A stretch of 64,000 nt of DNA from Microbacteriaceae bacterium PS02068. Its GTDB lineage: Bacteria > Actinomycetota > Actinomycetes > Actinomycetales > Microbacteriaceae. The notes beneath the pieces were generated by a model that was given only the letters and a program-made list of their open reading frames with translations, did no database searches and was not told the DNA's origin. The position numbers were made by a program, and so were the translations under genes. Below, piece after piece: positions 43,950 to 52,460 of the stretch. Where the stretch lies: contig JASCPF010000002.1 in the NCBI GenBank assembly GCA_029959325.1, positions 62,001-126,000 of the forward strand, given 5' to 3'. The stretch's first letter is position 1. Each line of letters starts with the position of its first letter.

Positions 43950-44768
43950 ATGCCTGTGCTGAGGATCGACGACCCCGACGATCCGCGGCTCTCCGACTAC
44001 CGCGACCTGACCGACGTCGCGCTGCGCCGCGCGCTCGAGCCCGAGGGTGGGCTGTACATCGCCGAGTCGGCGAAAGTGATCGCGCGCGCGGTCGCGGCCG
44101 GCCACCGCCCGCGCTCGGTGCTCGTGCAGGAGAAGTGGATCGGCGATGCCGAGCCGCTGGCCGGGGATGCCCCGGTCTACGTCGTCACCGACGAGGTCGC
44201 TGAGCGCCTGACGGGGTACGCCGTGCACCGCGGTGCGCTCGCGGCGATGCACCGCCCGGTGCTGCCGCCCGTCGCGGAGGTCGTCGCGGGCGCACGGCTC
44301 GTCCTGGTGCTCGAAGACCTGATCGATCACACCAACGTGGGGGCGGCCTTCCGCGCTGCGGCCGGGCTCGGCGCCGACGCCGTGCTCGTCAGCCCGCGCT
44401 GCGCCGATCCGCTCTATCGCCGGAGCGTCCGCGTCAGCATGGGCACGGTGTTCCAAGTGCTGTGGACGCGCCTGCCCGAGGCCGACGGCACGCGCGGACG
44501 GCAGTGGGATGCCACGCGCGAGGCGCTGCACGACGCCGGCATCCATCTCGCGGCGCTCGCACTCGCAGACGGCGCCGTGCCCCTCGACGAGTTCGCCGCG
44601 CGGCGCCCCGACCGGGTGGCCCTCGTGCTCGGCACCGAGGGCGATGGTCTGTCGCGGCGCGCGATCGAGGCGGCCGACACCGTCGTGACGATCCCGATGG
44701 CCGGCGGCGTGGACTCGCTCAACGTGGCATCCGCCGCCGCCGTCGCCCTCTGGGCGCTCCGCTCCTGA
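43950..44768 (+). CDS. TrmH/SpoU-family RNA 2'-O-methyltransferase
   Basis: SAM-dependent RNA ribose methyltransferase of 272 residues. The N-terminal substrate domain precedes SPOUT motifs: VLVLEDLIDHTNVGAAFRAA, LVSPRCADPLYRRSVRVSMG, VALVLGTEGDGLSRRAIEAA and GGVDSLNVASAAAVALWA. Start is ATG 43950 (MPVLRIDDPDDPR); the open frame upstream belongs to antisense of the sirtuin. Target (rRNA or tRNA) unknown. Confidence 0.92.
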   Translation: MPVLRIDDPDDPRLSDYRDLTDVALRRALEPEGGLYIAESAKVIARAVAAGHRPRSVLVQEKWIGDAEPLAGDAPVYVVTDEVAERLTGYAVHRGALAAMHRPVLPPVAEVVAGARLVLVLEDLIDHTNVGAAFRAAAGLGADAVLVSPRCADPLYRRSVRVSMGTVFQVLWTRLPEADGTRGRQWDATREALHDAGIHLAALALADGAVPLDEFAARRPDRVALVLGTEGDGLSRRAIEAADTVVTIPMAGGVDSLNVASAAAVALWALRS

Positions 44769-44798
44769 CCGCCGCCGCCCCGCGGGGCAACCGCGCCG

Positions 44799-44868
44799 CT
44801 GAGACCCGCTCTTCACGCCGAGACCCGCCGAAATAACGCGGGGTCTCGGCGCGCAAACCGGGTCTCAG
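44799..44868. repeat. nested four-copy palindrome (GAGACCCG element)
   Basis: GAGACCCG occurs at 44801 and 44820, and its complement GGGTCTC at 44841 and 44861. Outer arms 44799-44808 pair with 44859-44868, inner arms 44817-44828 with 44838-44850 (one bulge). Start-to-start spacing is 19 bases. The ABB'A' layout matches the unrelated-sequence elements at 2753-2859 and 3884-3951. Confidence 0.85.
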
Positions 44869-44896
44869 CCAAATCGGGTGCCCGCCGCGGGCCCCC

Positions 44897-44927
44897 GGTC
44901 GTTGAGCGAGCGCAGCGGGTCGAAACG
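44897..44927. repeat. dispersed repeat (GTTGAGCGAGCGCAGCGGGTCGAAAC type)
   Basis: GGTCGTTGAGCGAGCGCAGC then GGGTCGAAACG. It shares the frame GGTCNNTGAGC...GTCGAA with the CTGAGCTTGTCGAAGG repeats at 29721, 30150 and 47826, so it may be a sister form. It ends seven bases before the SGNH hydrolase stop codon. Confidence 0.75.
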
Positions 44928-44934
44928 CCCCCGC

Positions 44935-45807
44935 TCAGACCGGCTGGCCGGGACCGGCGGCGCGGTCGCGTGCGGGCGCTTCGGTGATCACGGGCAGCGG
45001 CTCGGGGCGCTTCGCCGTGACGTGATCGCCCGACGACTGCTGCCGCACACGCCGCAGCACCCACGGCACGAGGTGCGTGCGCGCCCACACGAGGTCGTTC
45101 GTGCGCGCTTCGCGCCAGGTCACGTTGGGCAGCGGGTCGGGTTGCATGGGCTGCAGATCGTTGGGCACGTTCAGTGCCCGCAGCACCATCCGCGCGATCT
45201 CGTGGTGGCCCAGGGCGTTGTAGTGCAGGCGATCATCGTCGTAGAAGCGCATGTCCTGCACCTCTTTGAGCGCCCACTGATCGGCGACGATGCAGTCGTA
45301 CCGATCGGCGATCGCGCGGATGTTCTCGTTGTAGATCGCGACGCGGCCGCGGATGCCCCGGAAGACCGGTGTGAAGTCGGTGTCGGTGCCCGTGAACACG
45401 ACGACCGTCGCGCCCTGCGAGCTGAGGCGTGCGACGGCATCCTCGAACTGCGTCGCAACGAGATCAGGGTCTCCGCCCGGGCGGATCACGTCGTTGCCGC
45501 CCGCCGAGAACGTGATGAGGTCGGGGTTCAACGCGAGTGCAGGCTCGATCTGGCCGGCGACGATCTGCCCGATGAGCTTGCCGCGCACGGCGAGGTTCGC
45601 GTAGGCGAAGTCGTCGACCTGCGATCCCAGCACCTCGGCGACGCGGTCGGCCCAGCCGCGATGCTCGTCGGGGGTTCCCGGGATCGGGTCGCCGATGCCC
45701 TCGGTGAACGAGTCGCCGATCGAGACCATGCGCCGCCACGGATGCGCGCTCTCGTTGGCCGTGGGCTGCGAGCGCTGCTCGTCGGGGGTGGGTTCGTTCT
45801 CGGGCAT
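44935..45807 (-). CDS. SGNH/GDSL-family hydrolase
   Basis: Esterase/lipase of 290 residues. Block I SIGDSFTEGIGDPIPG, Gly of block II in ANLAVRGKLIG, block III FSAGGNDVIRPGG and block V DDDRLHYNALGHHEIARM give the Ser, Gly, Asn and Asp-His set. No signal peptide, so probably cytoplasmic. ATG follows AGGAGA. Substrate unknown (carbohydrate ester or lipid). Confidence 0.9.
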   Translation of the reverse strand: MPENEPTPDEQRSQPTANESAHPWRRMVSIGDSFTEGIGDPIPGTPDEHRGWADRVAEVLGSQVDDFAYANLAVRGKLIGQIVAGQIEPALALNPDLITFSAGGNDVIRPGGDPDLVATQFEDAVARLSSQGATVVVFTGTDTDFTPVFRGIRGRVAIYNENIRAIADRYDCIVADQWALKEVQDMRFYDDDRLHYNALGHHEIARMVLRALNVPNDLQPMQPDPLPNVTWREARTNDLVWARTHLVPWVLRRVRQQSSGDHVTAKRPEPLPVITEAPARDRAAGPGQPV

Positions 45808-45903
45808 GGCTCTCCTGACTTGTGGTCCGCATCGAGGCTACCCCCGGCAGTGATGTGGGGGATGGACCCGCGGTGGGGGTGGTGCCGCTTAGGGTGGTCT
45901 CTC

Positions 45904-47775
45904 GTGATGGGGGAGCGGATGGACGAGGCACCGGGGGAGGAGTCCCCGCATTTCGGCAGTTTCGCGGCCGAGCACCTCTCGCCCGCGTTCCCGCAGCGCG
46001 CCCCGTGGGGAACTGCCCAGAACCTGCGCGCCTGGCAGGCCGAGGCGCTCGAGGCGTACTTCGGCGCCGACGGCCCCGACGGCGAGGGCAAGGGTCCGCG
46101 CGACTTCCTCGCCGCCGCGACCCCGGGCGCCGGCAAGACGACGTTCGCGTTGCGCCTCGCCTCCGAGCTGCTGCGCCGCGGCGTCGTCGAGCGACTCGTC
46201 GTCGTCGCGCCGACCGAGCACCTCAAGACGCAGTGGGCCGATGCCGCAGCGCGCGTCGGCATCCGGCTCGATCCCCGCTTCAGCAACCGGCAGCGCACGC
46301 ACGCGCGGCACTACCACGGGGTCGCCGTCACCTACGCGCAGGTCGCGGTGAAGGCATCCGTGCACCGGCACCTCGTTGACGAGACGCGCACGCTCGTGAT
46401 CCTCGACGAGGTGCACCACGGCGGCGACACGCTGAGCTGGGGCGATGCGCTGCGCGAGGCGTATGGGCGGGCGACGCGGCGCCTGCTGCTGAGCGGTACG
46501 CCGTTCCGCAGCGACACCTCGCCGATCCCGTTCGTGGAGTACCACCCGAACGAGAAGGGCATCCGCCTCTCGCGCACCGACTACAACTACGGCTACGGTC
46601 GCGCGCTCGCCGACGGCGTCGTTCGGCCGGTGCTGTTCCTCGTCTACGCGGGGAAGATGCGGTGGCGCACCAAAGCGGGCGACGAGCTCGAGGCGTACCT
46701 CGGCCAAGACAACACGAAGGACGTCAACGCGCAGGCGTGGCGCACTGCTCTCGACCCCGAGGGCGACTGGATCCCCGCGGTGCTGCGGAGCGCCGATCGG
46801 CGGCTGAGTGAGGTGCGGCAGGACGTGCCGGATGCCGGGGGGCTCGTCATCGCGACGGATCAGACCGCCGCGCGGGCCTATGCCGCGATTCTGCGCGAGA
46901 TCACCGGTGAGGCGCCGACGGTGGTGCTCTCGGACGACAAGGCCGCGTCGGGTCGCATCGAGACGTTCGGCCAGTCCACGGCGCGCTGGATGGTCGCCGT
47001 CCGGATGGTGTCGGAGGGCGTCGACGTGCCGCGCCTGGCGGTCGGGGTCTATGCCACGAGCGCCTCGACGCCCCTGTTCTTCGCACAGGCGATCGGCCGC
47101 TTCGTGCGGGCGCGGCGCCGCGGCGAGGCGGCGTCGGTGTTCCTGCCGAACGTGCCCGTGCTGCTCGGCCTCGCGGGCGAGATGGAGCGCGAGCGCGACC
47201 ACGCCCTCGACCGCGAGGGGGGCGACGACGACGGGCTCGAAGACACCCTGCTCGCCGAGGCCGAGCGCGAAGACAAGGCCTCGGACGAGCTCGAGCAGGA
47301 GTTCTCGTACCAGGCGCTCGGATCGGTCGCCCACTTCGACCGGGTGCTCTACGACGGTCGCGAGTTCGGCCAGCTCGCCGTTCCGGGCACGCCCGAAGAG
47401 GAGGAGTTCCTGGGGCTCCCGGGCCTGCTCGAACCCGAGCACGTGCACGAGCTGCTGATGCAGCGTCAGGCCCGGCAGACCCGGCACCGCCGTGTGCGCG
47501 AAGCGAGCGAGAGTGCGGGCGGGGCGCCCGCGGGGGATGCCGCGGGGTCGGGTGACCTCGAGGGCGGATTGCCGCCCGCGCTCCATCGCACGCTGCGGGA
47601 ACAGCGCCAGCTGCTGAACAGCCTCGTCGGGTTGTACGCCCGCCAGAGCGGTGAGCCCCACGGGGCGGTGCACGCCGAGCTCCGCCGCGTGTGCGGCGGG
47701 CCCGAGGTCGCCCGCGCGACGGTCGCCCAGCTGCAGGCCCGCATCGAGCTGCTGCGGGGCCGCGTGCGCTCCTGA
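45904..47775 (+). CDS. DEAD/DEAH-box SF2 helicase
   Basis: Nucleic-acid-dependent ATPase of about 620 residues. Motif I AATPGAGKTTFAL, Ib-like VVVAPTEHLKTQW, motif II VILDEVHHGGDT, motif III LLSGTPFRSD, and motif VI QAIGRFVRARRRGE are present. The C-terminal 200 residues are charged and may coil (LLAEAEREDKASDELEQEFS). Start is uncertain: GTG 45904 is eight bases after TAGGGT (leaderless), ATG 45907 and ATG 45919 are in the same frame. It resembles actinobacterial stand-alone helicases of unknown function; no restriction or defence partner is adjacent. Confidence 0.85.
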   Translation: MMGERMDEAPGEESPHFGSFAAEHLSPAFPQRAPWGTAQNLRAWQAEALEAYFGADGPDGEGKGPRDFLAAATPGAGKTTFALRLASELLRRGVVERLVVVAPTEHLKTQWADAAARVGIRLDPRFSNRQRTHARHYHGVAVTYAQVAVKASVHRHLVDETRTLVILDEVHHGGDTLSWGDALREAYGRATRRLLLSGTPFRSDTSPIPFVEYHPNEKGIRLSRTDYNYGYGRALADGVVRPVLFLVYAGKMRWRTKAGDELEAYLGQDNTKDVNAQAWRTALDPEGDWIPAVLRSADRRLSEVRQDVPDAGGLVIATDQTAARAYAAILREITGEAPTVVLSDDKAASGRIETFGQSTARWMVAVRMVSEGVDVPRLAVGVYATSASTPLFFAQAIGRFVRARRRGEAASVFLPNVPVLLGLAGEMERERDHALDREGGDDDGLEDTLLAEAEREDKASDELEQEFSYQALGSVAHFDRVLYDGREFGQLAVPGTPEEEEFLGLPGLLEPEHVHELLMQRQARQTRHRRVREASESAGGAPAGDAAGSGDLEGGLPPALHRTLREQRQLLNSLVGLYARQSGEPHGAVHAELRRVCGGPEVARATVAQLQARIELLRGRVRS

Positions 47776-47783
47776 CGAGCACC

Positions 47784-47850
47784 GGTCCCGGAGCTTGCGC
47801 CCTCGGCCCCTGACCTTGCGCCACCGGGCCCTGAGCTTGTCGAAGGGTCG
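47784..47850. repeat. three degenerate tandem copies of the CTGAGCTTGTCGAAGG repeat
   Basis: GGTCCCGGAGCTTGCGCC (47784), GGCCCCTGACCTTGCGCC (47805) and GGGCCCTGAGCTTGTCGAAG plus GGTCG (47826-47850). Copies are 21 bases apart and decay from the last to the first. They fill most of the gap between the helicase and VIT1 genes. Confidence 0.75.
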
Positions 47851-47953
47851 TCGCCGGCCCAGGTTCGGATGCCCGAAATGCTGGCAAAGCCCGCGCGTGA
47901 CATCTGCCCGTCATCTCGCATCGCTAGCGTGTGAGCGACACCGGGAGGCTCCC

Positions 47954-49066
47954 ATGACCACGACCGCACCACGCGAGCCCCGCGAGCCGACGGCGCGCGA
48001 CCGCCGCCGGTGGGCGCGATACCTCGTCGACGAGCGCGCCGAGGCGCAGGTGTACCGCGACCTCGCGAAGCGTCGCGACGGTGAAGAGCAGGCGATCCTG
48101 TCGGCGCTCGCCGATGCCGAGTGGCGCCACGAGAATCACTGGCTCGAACTGCTGAACTCGAGCGGCGGAGTGCCGAAGCGGCTGCCCGCGCCGTCGCTCG
48201 GCTCGCGCACGCTGGGCTGGATGGCGCGGCGCTTCGGGTCGATCTTCGTGCTCGCGCTCGCCCAGAATGCCGAGGGTCGGTCGCCCTACGAGAGCGAGCC
48301 CTTCGCGACCCCGAGGATGGTGGCCGACGAGAAGATCCATCACGAGGTCGTGCGCGGGCTCGCTGCGCGGGGTCGGCGGCGACTGTCGGGCACGTTCCGT
48401 GCGGCGGTGTTCGGTGCCAACGATGGCCTGGTGTCGAACCTCGCGCTGGTGATGGGCATCGGTGCGACGGGGGTCGCGCCGCAGTTCATTCTGTTCAGCG
48501 GCATCGCGGGGCTGCTCGCGGGGGCGCTCTCGATGGGTGCGGGCGAGTACGTGTCGGTGCGCTCGCAGCGCGAACTGCTGGATGCCACCGAGCCGAGCAA
48601 CTTCGCCGACGAGGTGCTGCCCGATCTCGACCTCGACGCCAACGAGCTGGCGCTCGTCTATCGCACGCGCGGGATGACCGCTGCCGAGGCGGACGAACAG
48701 GCGCGCCTGGTGGTGGCGACCGCGCAGGGATCGGACCGCACCGTTCCCTATCGGCGCGCGGCCGAGGCCGTGACCGACCACGAGACCGTCGGCAGCGCGC
48801 TCGGCGCCGCGGCATCCAGCTTCATGTTCTTCGCCTCGGGCGCGATCATCCCGGTGCTGCCGTGGATCTTCGGGCTCAGCGGCCCGGCCGCCGTCGCGGT
48901 CGCGCTGACGCTCGTCGGCGTCGCGCTGCTCGGCACCGGCGCCATGGTGGGGCTGCTGTCGGGTGCCCCGCCGCTGCGGCGCGGGCTTCGACAGCTGGCG
49001 ATCGGATTCGGCGCCGCAGCGGTGACGTACGGCCTCGGACTGCTGTTCGGCGTGTCGGCCGGCTGA
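47954..49066 (+). CDS. ferritin-like domain fused to VIT1/CCC1 iron/manganese transporter
   Basis: A 370-residue membrane protein. Residues about 20-150 are a rubrerythrin-like domain (ARYLVDERAEAQVYRDLAKR, EWRHENHWLELL, VADEKIHHEVV) with the Glu/His ligands of a di-iron site. From about 155 on is the VIT1 domain: GTFRAAVFGANDGLVSNLAL, GALSMGAGEYVSVRSQREL and two C-terminal helices. Such proteins (MbfA-like in alphaproteobacteria) export iron and protect from peroxide. Together with the iron-uptake operon they suggest attention to iron balance; no iron box was seen here. Confidence 0.9.
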   Translation: MTTTAPREPREPTARDRRRWARYLVDERAEAQVYRDLAKRRDGEEQAILSALADAEWRHENHWLELLNSSGGVPKRLPAPSLGSRTLGWMARRFGSIFVLALAQNAEGRSPYESEPFATPRMVADEKIHHEVVRGLAARGRRRLSGTFRAAVFGANDGLVSNLALVMGIGATGVAPQFILFSGIAGLLAGALSMGAGEYVSVRSQRELLDATEPSNFADEVLPDLDLDANELALVYRTRGMTAAEADEQARLVVATAQGSDRTVPYRRAAEAVTDHETVGSALGAAASSFMFFASGAIIPVLPWIFGLSGPAAVAVALTLVGVALLGTGAMVGLLSGAPPLRRGLRQLAIGFGAAAVTYGLGLLFGVSAG

Positions 49067-49143
49067 GGGCCGCATCGATTCTTCGAACGTCTGGGCGACG
49101 TGGTAATGTCGATCCTCGGTTGCGAAAGCACCGAAACCACTCT

Positions 49144-49229
49144 GCGCGGGTGGCGGAATAGGTAGACGCGCTAGCTTGAGGTGCTAGTGCCCTTTAACGG
49201 GCGTGGGGGTTCAAGTCCCCCCTCGCGCA
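49144..49229 (+). tRNA. tRNA-Leu (anticodon GAG)
   Basis: An 86-base cloverleaf: acceptor GCGCGGG/CTCGCGC, D-loop with AATAGGTAG, anticodon stem CTAGC/GCTAG around TTGAGGT (anticodon GAG), long variable arm GTGCCCTTTAACGGGCGT typical of Leu, T-arm GGGGG-TTCAAGT-CCCCC, discriminator A. CCA is not encoded. Reads CUC/CUU codons. Confidence 0.96.
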
Positions 49230-49245
49230 CAGATCGACACACGAC

Positions 49246-49271
49246 GAAGGCCCCCGGTGACGGGGGCCTTC
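49246..49271 (+). terminator. terminator of the tRNA-Leu gene
   Basis: Perfect 11-bp hairpin GAAGGCCCCCG-GTGA-CGGGGGCCTTC, 17 bases past the tRNA. Confidence 0.9.
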
Positions 49272-49305
49272 GGCGTATCTCCGGCGGCCGGGTAGCGTGG
49301 ATGCC

Positions 49306-50622
49306 ATGTCGACGCCATCACCCGAGACCGACCCGACTGACCTGCCCGAGGTGGCTCGCGTCGCGCGCGACCTCATCCGGTTCGACACCACGAACTACGG
49401 CGAGGGGCGCAGCAACGGCGAGCGCGCGGCGGCCGAGTACGTCGGCGCGTACCTCGAGGCCCTCGGCCTCACGCCCGAGTACTACGAGCCGATCCCGGGG
49501 CGCACGAACGTCTCGGCGCGCGTGCCCGGCCGCAACCGCGAGAAACCCGCGCTGATCCTGCACGGGCACCTCGATGTCGTTCCGGCCGTCGCCGACGACT
49601 GGAGCGTCGACCCGTTCGGCGGCGTCATCCACGACGGCATGCTGTGGGGTCGTGGCGCCGTCGACATGAAGGACATGGATGCCATGATCCTGACCTCTGT
49701 CGCAGACCTGCTGCGCGCGGGAGAGCGGCCGGAACGCGATCTGATCCTGGTGTTCTTCGCCGACGAGGAGAACGGCGGAGTCGAGGGCTCGCAGCTCGTG
49801 GTCCGCGATCGCCCGGATTGGTTCGCGGGCGCCACCGAGGCGATCAGCGAAGTCGGCGGCTACTCGATCGGCGTCGGCGACCGGCGGGCGTACCTGCTGC
49901 AGGTGGGCGAGAAAGCCCTCGTCTGGCTGCGCCTGCGGGCGCGGGGCACAGCAGGACACGGCAGTCGCCACCATCAGGACAATGCCGTGACGCGTCTTGC
50001 TGAGGCGGTGGCCGCGCTCGGCCGCACCGACTGGCCGATCGCGCTCACCGACACGACCCGTCAGACCGTCGGGGGGCTGGCTGACCTGTGCGACGCCGAC
50101 CCGGCCGACCCCGACGCCGTGGCTGGGGCGACCGGCCCGGCATCCGGCTTCCTGCGCTCGACCTTCCGCACGACCACCAACCCCACCGGCCTCACCGCGG
50201 GCTATAAGCACAACGTCATCCCCGATGCCGCCTCGGCCACGATCGACGTGCGCACCCTGCCCGGCCAGGAGGATGCCGTGCTCGCCGAGATCCAGCGCAT
50301 CGTCGGCGACGACATCGTGATCGAGATCTCGCACCGCGACATCGGCCTCGAGGTGCCCTTCGAGGGCGCGCTCGTCGAGGCGATGGTGGCGGCGCTCGAT
50401 CGCCACGATCCCGGCATCCCGGTCGTGCCGTATCTCATGGGCGGCGGCACCGACAACAAGGCGTTGGCCGAGCTGGGCATCGCCGGGTACGGGTTTGCGC
50501 CGTTGCGCCTTCCCGCAGATCTCGACTTCACGGGTATGTTCCATGGGGTGGATGAGCGCGTCCCGATCGATGCTCTCGTGTTCGGACAGCAGGTGCTGAC
50601 CGACCTGATCCGCACCTACTGA
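49306..50622 (+). CDS. M20-family peptidase/deacylase (ArgE/DapE/ACY1 type)
   Basis: Di-zinc exopeptidase of 438 residues. Metal-site motifs LILHGHLDVVPAVADDWSVD, GRGAVDMKDMDAMI, FFADEENGGVEGS and GGGTDNKALAELG are intact; the Glu of EENGG is the general base. TAGCGT (49293-49298) is seven bases before ATG 49306, so probably leaderless. Likely a dipeptidase or N-acyl-amino-acid deacylase; not close enough to ArgE or DapE to name. Confidence 0.9.
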   Translation: MSTPSPETDPTDLPEVARVARDLIRFDTTNYGEGRSNGERAAAEYVGAYLEALGLTPEYYEPIPGRTNVSARVPGRNREKPALILHGHLDVVPAVADDWSVDPFGGVIHDGMLWGRGAVDMKDMDAMILTSVADLLRAGERPERDLILVFFADEENGGVEGSQLVVRDRPDWFAGATEAISEVGGYSIGVGDRRAYLLQVGEKALVWLRLRARGTAGHGSRHHQDNAVTRLAEAVAALGRTDWPIALTDTTRQTVGGLADLCDADPADPDAVAGATGPASGFLRSTFRTTTNPTGLTAGYKHNVIPDAASATIDVRTLPGQEDAVLAEIQRIVGDDIVIEISHRDIGLEVPFEGALVEAMVAALDRHDPGIPVVPYLMGGGTDNKALAELGIAGYGFAPLRLPADLDFTGMFHGVDERVPIDALVFGQQVLTDLIRTY

Positions 50623-50644
50623 CACGTCCTGAGAGGCGCACGTG

Positions 50645-51472
50645 ATGTTCGACGCAATCATCCTCGGCATCGTGCAGGGGCTCACCGAGTTCCTGCCGAT
50701 CTCGTCGAGCGCCCACCTGCGCATCGTGGGAGAGTTCCTGCCCTCGGCCGTCGATCCGGGTGCGACGTTCACCGCGATCACACAGCTCGGCACCGAGCTC
50801 GCCGTGCTCGTGTACTTCTGGAAGAAGATCGTCCGGATCATCGGGCGCTGGTTCCGCTCGCTGACGGGGGCGGTGCCGCGCAACGACCCCGACGCACGAC
50901 TCGGCTGGATCGTCATCATCGGCACGATCCCCATCGGCATCCTCGGGTTCTTGTTCCAAGACGTCATCCGCGACACCTTCCGCAATCTGTGGCTGGTCGC
51001 GATCGTGCTGATCGTGTTCGGTCTGATCCTGGGTGCGGCAGACGCGCTGGGGCGCCGGACGCGCAGCGAAGAAGACCTCACCTACCCCCACGGACTCGCG
51101 CTCGGCTTCGCGCAGGCGCTCGCGCTCGTCCCGGGGGTGTCGCGCTCGGGTGCGACCACGACGATGGGCCTCGCGCTCGGCTACACGCGCCCCGTCGCCG
51201 CCGAGGTCGCCTTCCTGCTGGCCGTGCCGGCCGTCTTCGGCAGCGGTCTGTACGAGCTGTACCACTCCTTCAAAGATCCGGGCTCGGCGGTGTTCTCCAT
51301 GGGCGAGACGGCGGTCGCCACGGTCATCGCCTTCGTCGTCGGCCTCGCCGTGATCGCGTTCCTGATGCAGTACCTCAAGCGCGGCAGCTTCCTGCCGTTC
51401 GTGATCTACCGCGTGATCCTCGGCATCGTGCTGATCATCCTGCTGAGCCTCGGAGTGCTGCAGGCATACTGA
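50645..51472 (+). CDS. uppP: undecaprenyl-diphosphatase
   Basis: Integral membrane phosphatase (BacA/UppP) of 275 residues that recycles the lipid carrier for peptidoglycan. The two signature motifs are [16 protein letters not shown] near the N-terminus and [18 protein letters not shown] in the middle. About eight spans. ATG 50645 follows GAGAGG; GTG 50642 one codon earlier is an alternative. Overexpression is known to give bacitracin resistance. Confidence 0.95.
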   Translation: MFDAIILGIVQGLTEFLPISSSAHLRIVGEFLPSAVDPGATFTAITQLGTELAVLVYFWKKIVRIIGRWFRSLTGAVPRNDPDARLGWIVIIGTIPIGILGFLFQDVIRDTFRNLWLVAIVLIVFGLILGAADALGRRTRSEEDLTYPHGLALGFAQALALVPGVSRSGATTTMGLALGYTRPVAAEVAFLLAVPAVFGSGLYELYHSFKDPGSAVFSMGETAVATVIAFVVGLAVIAFLMQYLKRGSFLPFVIYRVILGIVLIILLSLGVLQAY

Positions 51473-51486
51473 CTCGCGTGTGGCGG

Positions 51487-52404
51487 TCAGTGCCGGCGCG
51501 GGTCGCCGTCGCGCGGGCCGCCCGGCCCCTTCTGGCCGGGACCGTCGCCGCCACGGCGCAGGTACCGCTCGAACTCCTGCGCGATCGCGTCACCCGACGC
51601 CTCGGGCGAATCCCACATGTCACGGGTCTGCTCGAGCTGGTGGATGTAGTCGGTCATCTCTTCGTCGTCCGAGGCGGCCGCATCGATGGATGCCTCCCAT
51701 GCGAGAGACTCGCCGGGCAGCTCGCCGCGCGGAATCACGGCGCCGGTGAGTTCGGTCAGTTTGTCGAGAAGGGCCAGCGTCGCTTTGGGCGACGGCGTGT
51801 GCCCGGCGACGTAGTGCGGCACGCTCGCCCACAGGGCAGCGCAGGGGATGCCGGCGGCTTCGGCCGCCGTCGAGAGCACCGTCAGGATGCCTGCCGGCCC
51901 TTCGTACGTCGGCTTCTCGAGTCCGAGCGCCGTGCGCAGGGCCTCGTTCTCGCTGCCCGAGAAGACCGAGATCGGCCGCGTGTGCGGAACATCCGACATC
52001 ATCGACCCGAGCGCGACGATGCCGGTGATGTCCTCACGCAACGCGGCGTCGATGAGTTCGGCGGCGAACGCCTGCCACGCCCGAGCGGGCTCGTATCCCG
52101 ACAGCAGCCATAGTCGCGTGCCGTCACCGGAACCCTCGCCGGAACCTGCCGCGGGGTGCAGCGGGCGCGAGAGCGTCGCGTCGGGCCACACCAGGCTGCG
52201 TGTGCCGTCGGCTTCCAACCGGACCTGCGGGCGCGTGTACTGGTAGTCGAAGTAGAGCTCGGGATCGACCGCGAAGACGTCGCGATACGATCCGGACCCG
52301 CGCAGGTGGGCCACGGCCGCAGTGGCCGCCTCGCCCGCGTCGTTCCACCCGTCGAAGGCGACCACGAGCACTCGCTGACCCAGTTCGTCCACACCGCTCC
52401 TCAT
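51487..52404 (-). CDS. PAC2-family protein
   Basis: A 305-residue member of the PAC2 (proteasome assembly chaperone 2) superfamily, common in actinobacteria. Core stretches LVVAFDGWNDAGEAATAAVA, LLSGYEPARAWQAFAAELID and GIVALGSMMSDVPHTRPISV. Starts: ATG 52404 or GTG 52392, the latter behind GAGGAG. The tail is Gly/Pro/Arg-rich. Rv2125 is the counterpart near the M. tuberculosis proteasome locus. Function in bacteria is unclear. Confidence 0.88.
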   Translation of the reverse strand: MRSGVDELGQRVLVVAFDGWNDAGEAATAAVAHLRGSGSYRDVFAVDPELYFDYQYTRPQVRLEADGTRSLVWPDATLSRPLHPAAGSGEGSGDGTRLWLLSGYEPARAWQAFAAELIDAALREDITGIVALGSMMSDVPHTRPISVFSGSENEALRTALGLEKPTYEGPAGILTVLSTAAEAAGIPCAALWASVPHYVAGHTPSPKATLALLDKLTELTGAVIPRGELPGESLAWEASIDAAASDDEEMTDYIHQLEQTRDMWDSPEASGDAIAQEFERYLRRGGDGPGQKGPGGPRDGDPRRH

Positions 52405-52460
52405 CGTCCGTGAACCGATGCCCCCACGATACGCGGTCATCGACGCCGTACGATGGACGG

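Noticed and set aside
45904..47775. Stand-alone helicase as part of a defence or restriction system
   Set aside because: No methyltransferase, nuclease or other defence gene is adjacent; neighbours are a hydrolase and a metal transporter.
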